From positions 1 to 14,751 of the forward strand of contig CAYPHJ010000110.1 of assembly GCA_964410485.1 (NCBI GenBank): 14,751 nucleotides of DNA. Reading direction: 5' to 3'. The position numbers and the translations under genes are program-made. The notes below the pieces were generated by a model. It saw nothing but the letters and a program-made list of their open reading frames with translations. It did no database searches and was not told the origin of the DNA. Each line of letters opens with the position of its first letter. Position 1 is the first letter of the stretch. The DNA is from CAYPHJ01 sp964410485. Lineage in GTDB: Bacteria > Desulfobacterota > Binatia > UBA9968. Positions 5,576 through 12,702 of this stretch are shown piece after piece.

Positions 5576-7333
5576 TTACCGCCGCACTGCAAACTCGATC
5601 CAGATCATCAATACCACGAAGGCGAGCAGCACCAATGCTAACATGCTCGACATCGGGAGCCGATACTGCCCTGGATCGCGACTCCACGAGCTTTTCTTTG
5701 CCGCACCTAACACGGAATTTGCCGAAGACTGCACCCCATCGAGGAAATAGCCGGCCGGGTTGGCGCTCACCCTGATGATGAAATCGACAAACTGCAGCGT
5801 CAGGTTCTCGGCGGCTGCGAACAGCCGGCTTAAGGAATGGACACTCAGCCGGTATATCGCAGGCGCGGGTTTGCGGTAGTACCAGTCGGTATCCAGAGTT
5901 ATGGTTGGCTCGCCGCCCACTTTTTTAACCAAGAGCCAAAATGCCAGGCCGGTAAATATCAGAAGCTGTCCAGCCTCGACGAGGTGCGCTGCGGTATAGG
6001 GTCTATATTCGACGGGGAACGGCAATAGATTGTACAACAACACGGGATAGACGCCGATGGCTATATTGATGAACGCGGTAAGGCCCATTGCCAGGTACAT
6101 TCCCCAGGGAATCGGGCCGGGATTCAACCCTCGGTCCGGACCGAACCAGGTGAAATAAGGTAATTTCAGCCCGGTGTGAAGGAACGTTCCAACCGAAGCC
6201 AAATGCAAGAGAAGAGCCACAATCTCCATGTGGCTGCGTTCGGCGGCGTATACGGTCAGCGATTTGCTTACAAACCCGCTGAACAGAGGGACTCCCGAAA
6301 TGGAAAAAGCCCCTATCATGTAGAGCAAGAAGATGAGGGGCATTTTTGCGCCCAGGCCGCCCACTTCTGTCAGCTTGCTTCGGCCGGTGCTGTAAAGGAC
6401 TGCTCCGGTACCCATGAACAGCAAACCTTTGTACAAGATATGCGCGAAGGCGTGGGCGGTGGCGCCATTGATCGCCATCTCCGTGCCTATACCCACGGCG
6501 GTTACCATGTAACCGACCTGACTGATAATGTGATATGCAAGCAGGCGTCGGATGTCGTTCTCCAGAACGGCAAATACGACGCCGTAGAGCGCCATGATTA
6601 CGCCAAGCCATATGAGGATCTCGAATCCGGGAAAGCCGCGGGCCAGGGCGTAGACTGCCGCCTTTGTGGTGAAGGCGCTGAGGAAGACGCTTCCCGTAAC
6701 GGTCCCTTCCGGATAAGCATCCGGAAGCCAGGCATGAAGCGGCGGGATAGCGGCATTGACTGCAAACGCGAACAATATGAGATAGGCAGCGATGCTGCCA
6801 TCCATCGCGTTGAACGCGAGGGATCCGGTCTCCAGCCAGTGCCATAGGACTCCCGGCAAAAGCGCGCTACCACCGAGTAGATGAACCATGACATAGCGCA
6901 TTCCCGCGCGCCTGGATTGCGGCGTGCGCCGCGCCCATATGAGAATGACCGAGCCAACGGCCATAATCTCCCAGAACACGAACAGGGTCAGCAGGTCGCC
7001 GGCAAATACCACACCGAGGGCGCTTCCGACATATAAGAGCGCGGCCGATTGTTGAGCGGTGTCTTTGACGTGGTAAGCATAGACGCCCCCGAGGAAGGCA
7101 ATGATCACAAAGACGTAGCCAAAAGCGATGCTGAGCCGGTCCGCGCGCAGCGGTACGAGCTCGTATTCCAAAAAAGGGACCGCCATGCTCGTTCCCGGCT
7201 CGAGGCGCAGCAGGAGAATAAAAGCAATGATGGGAAACAATAAAAAGACCGAAGACCTCGCTGTACGCGGGACCACAGCGGTCACTACAGCGCCAATCAT
7301 AAAAACGATCGCGAGGGGAGTGTTATCCAACAT
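5576..7333 (-). CDS. Third antiporter-like membrane subunit (MrpD/NuoM-type, long form)
   Basis: This is a 585-residue polytopic protein of the proton-conducting transporter family shared by Mrp antiporters and complex I. The loop-helix Glu is present in LFVFWEI (Glu122), as are PPLHAWLPDAYPEG (197-210), TTKAAVYAL (Lys224), HILYKGLLFMGTG (Lys302) and ISGVPLFSGFVSKS (345-358). The conserved lysine just before the PLHxWLP motif, present in both paralogues of this operon, is Asn193 here. The protein is about 90 residues longer than the other two. After LDTDWYYRKP (480-489) it has an amphipathic stretch and an extra C-terminal membrane helix (about 563-580). ATG 7331-7333 overlaps the preceding small gene by 11 nt. 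It is last in the operon. It could act as a NuoL-like distal pump unit or as a structural subunit. Confidence 0.88.
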   Translation of the reverse strand: MLDNTPLAIVFMIGAVVTAVVPRTARSSVFLLFPIIAFILLLRLEPGTSMAVPFLEYELVPLRADRLSIAFGYVFVIIAFLGGVYAYHVKDTAQQSAALLYVGSALGVVFAGDLLTLFVFWEIMAVGSVILIWARRTPQSRRAGMRYVMVHLLGGSALLPGVLWHWLETGSLAFNAMDGSIAAYLILFAFAVNAAIPPLHAWLPDAYPEGTVTGSVFLSAFTTKAAVYALARGFPGFEILIWLGVIMALYGVVFAVLENDIRRLLAYHIISQVGYMVTAVGIGTEMAINGATAHAFAHILYKGLLFMGTGAVLYSTGRSKLTEVGGLGAKMPLIFLLYMIGAFSISGVPLFSGFVSKSLTVYAAERSHMEIVALLLHLASVGTFLHTGLKLPYFTWFGPDRGLNPGPIPWGMYLAMGLTAFINIAIGVYPVLLYNLLPFPVEYRPYTAAHLVEAGQLLIFTGLAFWLLVKKVGGEPTITLDTDWYYRKPAPAIYRLSVHSLSRLFAAAENLTLQFVDFIIRVSANPAGYFLDGVQSSANSVLGAAKKSSWSRDPGQYRLPMSSMLALVLLAFVVLMIWIEFAVRR

Positions 7334-7559
7334 GGGTTTCTTCGTAGTAGTCTTCGCGCCGCTGGAGCCAGTAACGGCCGAGCCATTTTGAAACCAAGAT
7401 GATTGCTACGCAGCCGAGAAAACCGAGAAGCGCGAAAAAACCCGGAACATGGATTCCGGCAAAACCCCCAATGCCCGCGATGCCCACGCTGGCGATCTCA
7501 AGGACAAGCAGGATCACGACAGTAGCGATAAAGGTAGCAAGCCACCGGCGATCCATCAT
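7323..7559 (-). CDS. Small two-helix membrane protein of the Mrp/Mbh-like operon
   Basis: This 78-residue protein has two predicted membrane helices (about 7-31 and 40-60) and a charged tail, KWLGRYWLQRREDYYEE. Its start overlaps the upstream stop as ATGA, and a strong GGAGGAGG lies just before it. The second codon is also ATG. Its stop overlaps the next gene, so it is clearly translated as part of the operon. I recall similar unnamed small proteins ending in WLQ(R/K)xEDYY near antiporter-like subunits, but cannot name a family. In archaeal Mbh a small two-helix subunit, MbhI, joins the antiporter part to the hydrogenase part. A comparable linker role is an inference from size, topology and position only. 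Confidence 0.78.
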   Translation of the reverse strand: MMDRRWLATFIATVVILLVLEIASVGIAGIGGFAGIHVPGFFALLGFLGCVAIILVSKWLGRYWLQRREDYYEETHVG

Positions 7560-9046
7560 GTCCCTCCTCCGGCCAGTACAGCGGCGGAAACCTGGGAAGC
7601 CAAATAATAGAGCCGGAAAAGTTGATCCGGAAACAGGCCCAGCAACACAGAGAGTATCGCCGTGAGCACAAGGGGGACCACCATGAGGGGCGACGCTTCG
7701 TCGTACTTGGAAAATTTTTCGGACGAGTTGAAGAAGCCCCGCGCGACGATCGGGAACAGGTAACCGGCATTAAGCAAGCCGCTGACAAGCAAAACGGCAA
7801 CGAGCGCAAGATCGTGGCTCGCCAGTGTTCCCTGCACCAGATACCACTTGCTGATGAACCCCCCAATAGGCGGAATCCCGGCCAGGCCGAGCGAGGCAAG
7901 AGCAAAAGCGCCCAGCGTGAAGGGCATCTGTCGGCCAATACCGTCAAGCTGACTCACGTTTTCACAGTGCGTCTTAACGTAAATGGCCCCGGCGCAAAAA
8001 AACAGCGTAATCTTCATGGCGGCGTGCGTGACAATGTGCATCACGCCCCCTGCCCAGGCCGATGGCGACAGCAAAGCTATACCAAGCACAATGTAAGAGA
8101 GGTGGCCAACTGTCGAGTAGGCCAGCCGCAATTTTAAATTGTCCTGAGTGAAAGCCAAAAGTGAAGCCAGGATAATGGTGGCACCAGATAATGCCGCCAG
8201 AATGGACAGTGCACCCAGATCACTCAATAGCTCCGGCCCCATGGTAAAGCCAATGGCGCGAACAAAGCCAAACACACCGGCTTTCACCACAGCCACAGCA
8301 TGGAGAAGCGCGCTGACCGGCGTGGGAGCTGCCATGGCGGTCGGCAGCCAGCTGTGCAGCGGCATGATGGCGGCTTTCGTCCCAAAACCGATGAGAAACA
8401 GGAAAAAGATGACCATCAACTGCGCTCTGCCAGCGTCAGCCGACAGAAATCCTCCGGGCTGGAAATCCAGAGAACCGGCAGAATGGTACGTCAAAGCCAT
8501 GGCGAAAAGCAGAGCGACGCCACCGAAGAGTAGATAGGCAAGATACTTGCGGCCCGCTCCGATAGCTTCGGGCGTTTCTTTGTGAATAACGAGCGGATAG
8601 GTTGCTATGGTCAGTAGCTCGTAAAAAATGAAAAACGTAAACAGGTTGGCGGAAAAGGCGAGTCCCATGGTGGTGGAGAGGCATGCGGCGAAACTGGCGA
8701 AATAACGCGTTTGCTTGTGCTCCTTGAGGCCGCGAACATAGCCGACCGAATAGACGGAAGTCAGGATCCAGAGCGCGGATGCAGATAAGCCAAACACGAT
8801 GCCGGCGGAGTCTACTCTCAAAGATAGGGGAATACCGGGGGCAATGGTTAGCAGAGTGATTTCCGGGTAGCGCCCCTGCAAAACGTCCGGCAGCATCGAC
8901 AATGTTATGAGAAACTTGGCTATCGCCGCAATTGCCGTCCAGGTCTCCCGGAGATTTGGCTGCCGCCCTGAAGCCAAAATCAAGATTGCCGCCACGACAG
9001 AAACCAGCACCGCCGCCAGCGGTTTAAGTGAAAAAAAAGCTTCCAC
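7556..9046 (-). CDS. Second antiporter-like membrane subunit (NuoL/NuoN/MrpA-N-like)
   Basis: This 496-residue polytopic protein of the proton-conducting transporter family carries the full set of expected membrane charges: Glu143 in FIFYELLTIATY, Lys224 in GFGTKAAIMPLHSWLP, His249 and Lys255 in LLHAVAVVKAGVF, and Lys345 in HAAMKITLFF. The LLHAVxVVKAGVF segment is closer to MrpA/NuoL/NuoN than to MrpD, so it may fill the place of the missing MrpA N-terminal part. It starts at GTG 9044-9046, 9 nt after the mrpD stop, with GGGAG about 14 nt upstream. U8 tracts lie directly before the start and in codons 3-6. Its stop overlaps the next gene (ATGA). Exact subunit naming is uncertain. Confidence 0.88.
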   Translation of the reverse strand: MEAFFSLKPLAAVLVSVVAAILILASGRQPNLRETWTAIAAIAKFLITLSMLPDVLQGRYPEITLLTIAPGIPLSLRVDSAGIVFGLSASALWILTSVYSVGYVRGLKEHKQTRYFASFAACLSTTMGLAFSANLFTFFIFYELLTIATYPLVIHKETPEAIGAGRKYLAYLLFGGVALLFAMALTYHSAGSLDFQPGGFLSADAGRAQLMVIFFLFLIGFGTKAAIMPLHSWLPTAMAAPTPVSALLHAVAVVKAGVFGFVRAIGFTMGPELLSDLGALSILAALSGATIILASLLAFTQDNLKLRLAYSTVGHLSYIVLGIALLSPSAWAGGVMHIVTHAAMKITLFFCAGAIYVKTHCENVSQLDGIGRQMPFTLGAFALASLGLAGIPPIGGFISKWYLVQGTLASHDLALVAVLLVSGLLNAGYLFPIVARGFFNSSEKFSKYDEASPLMVVPLVLTAILSVLLGLFPDQLFRLYYLASQVSAAVLAGGGT

Positions 9047-9055
9047 GAAAAAAAA

Positions 9056-10531
9056 TTATCTCCCACCCATAGCCGACAGCGGCGCGACCGCCAATTCCAG
9101 AACACTGGTTACAATGAGCGTGTTCATCAGTCCCAGGACAATGATACCGGCCGCCAAAATCAGAATGGGCACGACAATCGCTGTTGAAGCTTCCGTCACC
9201 TGCGGCGCCTCCGCAGGCCGGGCATACACGTTTTCAATCATTCGGAAGAAGTAGACAGCCGTCAGAAGACTGCTGGCCAAAATTGTCGCCACAGCCACCC
9301 AGCTCCCTGCATCCGCGCCGCCGAGGACCAGGTACCACTTGCTGAAGAAGCCTGCCGTCGGCGGCACACCGATCATCGAAAGCGCCGCTACAGTAAATGC
9401 AGCCATCGTGAGCGGCATGCGTCTTCCGAGTCCGCCGAAGCGCAGGATGTCCACCGAACCGGTCTGATACCGAATGCTGCCGGCGACCAAAAACAGGCAG
9501 CTCTTCATGAACGCATGATTGAGTATGTGAAGCAGGGCTCCGATCAGTCCCAAAGCGTTGCCCAAACCGATTCCTACTCCGATATAGCCAACCTGCGCAA
9601 CCGTGCTGTAAGCGAGCAGGCGCTTGAAATCTCTCTGTGGAATCGCCATGGCCGAACCGTAGATGACCGCTATAATCGCCGCCCATAGGACGACATCTGT
9701 AACCGGCAAAACGGTGTAGAAAAATTTGGGTTGGAAGACGGTCAAAGAGATGCGCACGAGCACATAAGCCGCAGTCTCAACTTGCACCGAAGCGAGCAGG
9801 GCCGCGACCACCGGCGAGGCCAGCGAATGCGCGTCGGGGAGCCAAGTGTGCAAGGGAAAAAGCGCCATCTTGATGGCCAAGCCTACGACGATCAGCGTCA
9901 CCGCGGCTACGATCGCCGGGGAGTCATACAAAGGGGGCAAAAGCCTGGCAACATCCGCCATGTTGAGCGATCCGGTGGAAAAATAGATAAATCCGATGCC
10001 AAGTAAATAAAAGCTTCCCCCGATGGTGCCCAGGATCAAATAGCGGAAGCTCGCCACGAGAGCGCCTTTCCCGGCCATGCCGATGAGCGCATAACTTGCG
10101 ACCGAATAAATCTCGAGAAAGACGTACAGGTTGAACAGGTCGCCGGTAATGACCACCCCGACCAGCCCGGCAATCAGCAGCAAGGTTAGAGCAAACAGAG
10201 GGATGTTTTTTCTGGGCGTGTGGTAGAATCCCGCTTCCGCCGGGTAGATAATCAGCACGAACGCGATGAAAACGATGACAAGCGCCATGAACGCGGATAA
10301 CGGATCGAGGACATATTCAATGCCAAAAGGTGGCGGCCAGCCGCCGAGATAGTGACGCAGCGTTCCATGTGTGAGGACGGTAACGAGTCCGGCGCCGGAG
10401 GCGACCAGAGAGGCAGCCAGGCCAATGGCCGCCGAAACAAAGGCGAGCCGCGCCGACCAGACCCCTGCCAGGGCGGAAACAAAAGAAAAGAGCAGAAGCG
10501 GAGCGATTATAAAGATGGGCAGGTGAGACAC
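9056..10531 (-). CDS. mrpD: Na+/H+ antiporter subunit MrpD (MbhH-like)
   Basis: This 491-residue, about 14-helix protein is the first of three antiporter-like subunits and follows mrpC, as MrpD/MbhH does. It has Glu140 in LYVFLEIYSVASY, Lys221 in GLAIKMALFPLHTWLPDAH, NHAFMKSCLFLVAG and IGVPPTAGFFSKW. The next helix has Glu252 (SVQVETAAYVLVR), where MrpD homologues usually have Lys (TKVGxYALxR). It starts at GTG 10529-10531, sharing one base with the mrpC stop (TAGTG). The DPLSAFM and PLHTWLPDAHS motifs are standard. It should conduct H+ and/or Na+ as part of the membrane complex. Confidence 0.92.
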   Translation of the reverse strand: MSHLPIFIIAPLLLFSFVSALAGVWSARLAFVSAAIGLAASLVASGAGLVTVLTHGTLRHYLGGWPPPFGIEYVLDPLSAFMALVIVFIAFVLIIYPAEAGFYHTPRKNIPLFALTLLLIAGLVGVVITGDLFNLYVFLEIYSVASYALIGMAGKGALVASFRYLILGTIGGSFYLLGIGFIYFSTGSLNMADVARLLPPLYDSPAIVAAVTLIVVGLAIKMALFPLHTWLPDAHSLASPVVAALLASVQVETAAYVLVRISLTVFQPKFFYTVLPVTDVVLWAAIIAVIYGSAMAIPQRDFKRLLAYSTVAQVGYIGVGIGLGNALGLIGALLHILNHAFMKSCLFLVAGSIRYQTGSVDILRFGGLGRRMPLTMAAFTVAALSMIGVPPTAGFFSKWYLVLGGADAGSWVAVATILASSLLTAVYFFRMIENVYARPAEAPQVTEASTAIVVPILILAAGIIVLGLMNTLIVTSVLELAVAPLSAMGGR

Positions 10532-10899
10532 TACTTGGTCATCTCTTCCAGAAGGGATTTTTCGTCCAGACTCGGATAATGGCGCCGAATATTGATCAAC
10601 ATCGCCAGCGCCACCCCGGTTATGGAGATGCCCACGACTATGGCGGTGAGTATCAAAAGGTGCGGCAGCGGGTTGATATACATGACCGGGTCCACGCCCA
10701 TTCTGGGATCGATGATCGGCACGGTTGCTCCAGTCTTCGCCGCGCCGGCGATATAGAACAGGAATATAGCTGTCTGAAAAATATTCATGCCGATGATTTT
10801 CTTGATCAGGTTGGTCTTGCCCAACATGCCGTATATTCCGATGACGAGCAGTATCACAATCAAGAAATAGACGTGTTGGTTAATCAGCGCCGATATCAT
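10531..10899 (-). CDS. mrpC: Na+/H+ antiporter subunit MrpC (NuoK/MbhG-like)
   Basis: This 122-residue, three-helix protein is homologous to complex I NuoK. Typical segments are LIKKIIGMNIFQTAIFLFY (31-49) and INPLPHLLILTAIVVGIS (75-92), the latter being the family signature NPLPxALxLTAIVVG. It starts at ATG 10899 within an ATGA overlap with the mrpB stop, with GAAGG 6 nt before the start. The charged tail YPSLDEKSLLEEM is cytoplasmic by analogy. Its length is normal. Confidence 0.95.
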   Translation of the reverse strand: MISALINQHVYFLIVILLVIGIYGMLGKTNLIKKIIGMNIFQTAIFLFYIAGAAKTGATVPIIDPRMGVDPVMYINPLPHLLILTAIVVGISITGVALAMLINIRRHYPSLDEKSLLEEMTK

Positions 10900-11330
10900 C
10901 GCATGCCTTCAACGAGGTTATCGAAGATCAAGACAACGGTTCCAAAGACCGCCAGGCCGATGGCAATCTCTACGATCAAAATGCCCCAATACCTTAAGGC
11001 GGCCCCCGAGAGCCACGGAATGGGCAGATGGCCGTAATCCAGAAACATTCCACCCGTGGTCAGCGGGAGGAGGCCTACCATCATAAACATCACCATGCCG
11101 CCGGCCGCCAGGACCAGGGCCCATTCAGGCGGAAATTGCCGGTGAGAGAGATCCTTCCCAATATAGAGTCTCTCCAGTATGATGCTCGACGCCAGAATCA
11201 CCCCACCCTGGAACCCGCCTCCGGGACTGTAATGTCCGTGCAGAATGACGTAGGCGCCAAAAATCTGGATGAATGGAGTTACCGCGCTGCAAACAGTGCG
11301 GATGATAATGCTTCTTGATGGTTCCAGCAT
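10896..11330 (-). CDS. mrpB: Na+/H+ antiporter subunit MrpB (MnhB domain, MbhF-like)
   Basis: This 144-residue, four-helix membrane protein has the MnhB signature FGAYVILHGHYSPGGGFQGG (24-43). The length is typical for free-standing MrpB. It starts at ATG 11328-11330. The upstream gap to mbhE is about 97 nt and is filled with two palindromic repeats; it is the only real spacer in this part of the operon apart from the repeat tract before mbhE. Its stop overlaps the mrpC start (ATGA). MrpB is needed for assembly and activity of the Mrp complex in characterised systems. Confidence 0.95.
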   Translation of the reverse strand: MLEPSRSIIIRTVCSAVTPFIQIFGAYVILHGHYSPGGGFQGGVILASSIILERLYIGKDLSHRQFPPEWALVLAAGGMVMFMMVGLLPLTTGGMFLDYGHLPIPWLSGAALRYWGILIVEIAIGLAVFGTVVLIFDNLVEGMR

Positions 11331-11349
11331 TACTCACTCTAGTCCCCCT

Positions 11350-11379
11350 GGATTCCCGCCAAAAACATGTGGGAATGAC
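11350..11379. repeat. Palindromic intergenic repeat, GGATTCCCGC...GGGAATGAC type
   Basis: GGATTCCCGCC...GTGGGAATGAC is an imperfect palindrome (ATTCCC against GGGAAT) in the mbhE-mrpB spacer. Its form resembles the very common bacterial dispersed palindrome GGATTCCCGCnnnnGCGGGAATGAC. It lies inside a transcribed operon and would form a hairpin in the mRNA. Function is unknown. Confidence 0.6.
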
Positions 11380-11392
11380 TAACGGAAAAAAC

Positions 11393-11429
11393 AATCCCCC
11401 TTTGACAAAGGGGGGACTGAGGGGGATTT
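11393..11429. repeat. Palindromic repeat of the AATCCCCCTTTG...AGGGGGATTT family (copy 1)
   Basis: AATCCCCCTTTGACAAAGG is followed by GGGGACTGAGGGGGATTT, giving nested pairings (CCCCCTTTG/CAAAGGGGG and AATCCCCC/GGGGGATT). It occupies the spacer directly after the mbhE stop on the minus strand. A near-identical unit lies at 13697-13735, upstream of the same operon, so this is a dispersed family. No T-tract follows on the minus strand, so termination is not expected. Confidence 0.72.
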
Positions 11430-11430
11430 C

Positions 11431-11703
11431 CTAATGTTCTGGTCTTAGCAGAACTAAAATGCAGGCAAGCCCTGCCGCAAAGATAACGACAGTCTCGCCA
11501 AGCGTATCGTAGCCGCGGTAGTCAGCAAGCACCGCGGTTACCACATTAGGTGTCCTGGTGTCTTTGAGCGCATTTTCCACATAGTAAGGCGCAACGTAAA
11601 TACTCGCCGGAGAACCCGGATCGGCATACGGCGGCAAACCGCTCGCGGCATACCCCATCAAGCCCAGGAATAGTGCGATTATGGAAGCTCCAAGCCAATT
11701 CAT
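11431..11703 (-). CDS. mbhE: MbhE-like subunit (MrpA C-terminal domain, free-standing)
   Basis: This 90-residue membrane protein has an N-terminal helix (3-22) and a C-terminal helix (68-86). Between them lies the signature NVVTAVLADYRGYDTLGE (53-70), followed by TVVIFAAG. This matches the last domain of MrpA and subunit MbhE of membrane-bound hydrogenase, which couples the antiporter-like subunits. It starts at ATG 11703. No clear Shine-Dalgarno is visible (GAGCGAAGCGACGAAAA precedes it). In the sequence as printed, a reading frame continuing from mbhD ends in an ATGA overlap here. If the gap is an artefact, that overlap is a relic or chance and the spacer is about 213 nt. Confidence 0.9.
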   Translation of the reverse strand: MNWLGASIIALFLGLMGYAASGLPPYADPGSPASIYVAPYYVENALKDTRTPNVVTAVLADYRGYDTLGETVVIFAAGLACILVLLRPEH

Positions 11704-11916
11704 TTTTCGTCGCTTCGCTCGCGTTCCAACCGTTCCAATCGTTCCAGCCGTCCGCTTGGCGCTTCGCGCTTAGCGCTCAGCGCTTCGCCGCTCGGTCCCC
11801 GTCGATCTCTTCCTCCATGCTCTGCTCTCAGCGCTCCGCCCCTCAGTCGGCGGTCGGCCGTCTGCGGTCGTCGGTCATGTTTCCCTCTCGTCGGTCCCCG
11901 GTCTCCGGTCGTCTTC
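11704..11916. repeat. Low-complexity tandem-word tract between mbhE and mbhD
   Basis: The tract is made of short tandem words on the plus strand: CGTTCCAACCGTTCCAATC with GTTCCAGCC (11723-11750), GCGCTTCGCGCTTAGCGCTC (11759-11778) with related AGCGCTTCG words, then repeated CGGTC/GTCGGTC words from about 11790 onward. A 35-bp unit at 11886-11920 recurs 42 bp downstream at 11928 with minor change. Translated in the mbhD frame it gives an Arg/Glu/Asp-rich tail (RLERLERLERERSDEK), typical of repeat DNA rather than a folded domain. No gene is supported on the other strand. Confidence 0.7.
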
Positions 11917-12359
11917 TCATCTTCTCGTCTCGTCGGTCCCCGGTCTCCGGTCGTCGGTCGTCTTCTCATACCTTGCTCCCGTNNNNNNNNNNNNNNNNNN
12001 NNNNNNNNNNNNNNNNNNNNNNNNNNNNNNNNNNNNNNNNNNNNNNNNNNNNNNNNNNNNNNNNNNNNNNNNNNNNNNNNNNTCTCGTCGGTCCCCGGTC
12101 TCCGGTCGTCGGTCGTCTTCTCATACCTTGCTCCCGTGGAAAATATGGTGACGATAAATAGCACGCCCGTGACACCCGCCCCGAGAGCCGCTTCGACGAA
12201 AGCCACATCCGGAGCGCCCATCTTGGCAAAGAGGAGGGCCATGAAAAAGCTGTACGCGGCAAAGATGGCTGCAGCCGCCAGGAGGTCACGTACCTGCAGC
12301 GCAACCACCGCCGTCGCAATCAACACCAACAACAGCCAAAATTCAAGTTCGCCGACCAT
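11917..12359 (-). CDS. mbhD: MbhD-like subunit (DUF4040, MrpA C-terminal region); 3' end disturbed by the scaffold gap
   Basis: From ATG 12359 the protein begins MVGELEFWLLLVLIATAVV and has three membrane helices. It carries the DUF4040/MbhD signature LQVRDLLAAAAIFAAYSFF and KMGAPDVAFVEAALGAGVTG (47-66). The start overlaps the mrpG stop by 17 nt and has GGGGCAGG just upstream. An earlier in-frame ATG at 12440 lies inside mrpG and is unlikely. After residue 76 the frame enters the 55-bp sequence that flanks the gap. Removing the Ns and one repeat copy (155 nt) gives an end at TGA 11919-11917 and a 95-residue protein, normal for MbhD. With the Ns left in place, the frame instead runs to 11700 with an implausible Arg-rich tail. 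The N-terminal 76 residues are secure; the end is inferred. Confidence 0.83.
11928..12137. other. 100-N scaffold gap (11983-12082) flanked by an exact 55-bp direct repeat
   Basis: The 55 bases ending at 11982 (11928-11982) are identical to the 55 bases starting at 12083 (12083-12137). They abut the N block exactly on each side, so the end of one contig equals the start of the next. This is what unmerged overlapping contig ends look like; 55 is also a common assembler k-mer length. The N block is exactly 100, a conventional placeholder. The true sequence most likely contains one copy and no gap, though additional repeat units cannot be excluded. Confidence 0.85.
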
Positions 12360-12702
12360 CCTGCCCCGCAGTTTCCTGGCCGTCTGGTTCCACGCTCGCC
12401 TTCGGCCTTTTGCGCGTCCAGACGTCCAGACCCGCGCCAAGCGCGGCGGTCAGGACCGCATGCGTGGCGGTCGGGTTCGCCAGGCCGACAAACAATAGAA
12501 CGAGAATAAGTTTGATGCTCGTATGCGTCCAGCCACTTTGGACGATCAGCCCCGCCAGTATCAATACGCTTCCTAATGTCTCTGCTTTGCCCGTGGCGTG
12601 GGTGCGCGCATAAAAATCCGGCAGCCGAACCAAACCGACGCTGCTGGCAGCCAGAAAAAAAGCGCCGCCGATCATGAGAATGATTGCTACCGCTTCCGTC
12701 AC
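12343..12702 (-). CDS. mrpG: Na+/H+ antiporter subunit MrpG (MbhC-like)
   Basis: This 119-residue, three-helix protein has the PhaG/MnhG signature RLPDFYARTHATGKAETLG (26-44) and FVGLANPTATHAV (71-83). It starts at GTG 12702 in a GTGA overlap with the mrpF stop, with GGGAGAC upstream. The polar tail KRPKASVEPDGQETAG is cytoplasmic by analogy. The last 17 nt overlap the mbhD start. Family and gene order (E-F-G) are unambiguous. Confidence 0.95.
   Translation of the reverse strand: MTEAVAIILMIGGAFFLAASSVGLVRLPDFYARTHATGKAETLGSVLILAGLIVQSGWTHTSIKLILVLLFVGLANPTATHAVLTAALGAGLDVWTRKRPKASVEPDGQETAGQDGRRT

Noticed and set aside
11886..12137. CRISPR-like array from the repeated GGTCCCCGGTCTCCGGTC units
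   Set aside because: Units are adjacent with only a few bases between them, there are no unique spacers of regular length, and two copies come from the contig overlap. No cas genes nearby.
11700..12440. A 246-residue MbhD with a novel Arg-rich C-terminal domain
   Set aside because: The tail is encoded by tandem repeat DNA and depends on the arbitrary length of the N block. The ATG at 12440 lies inside mrpG, and ATG 12359 has the better start signals.
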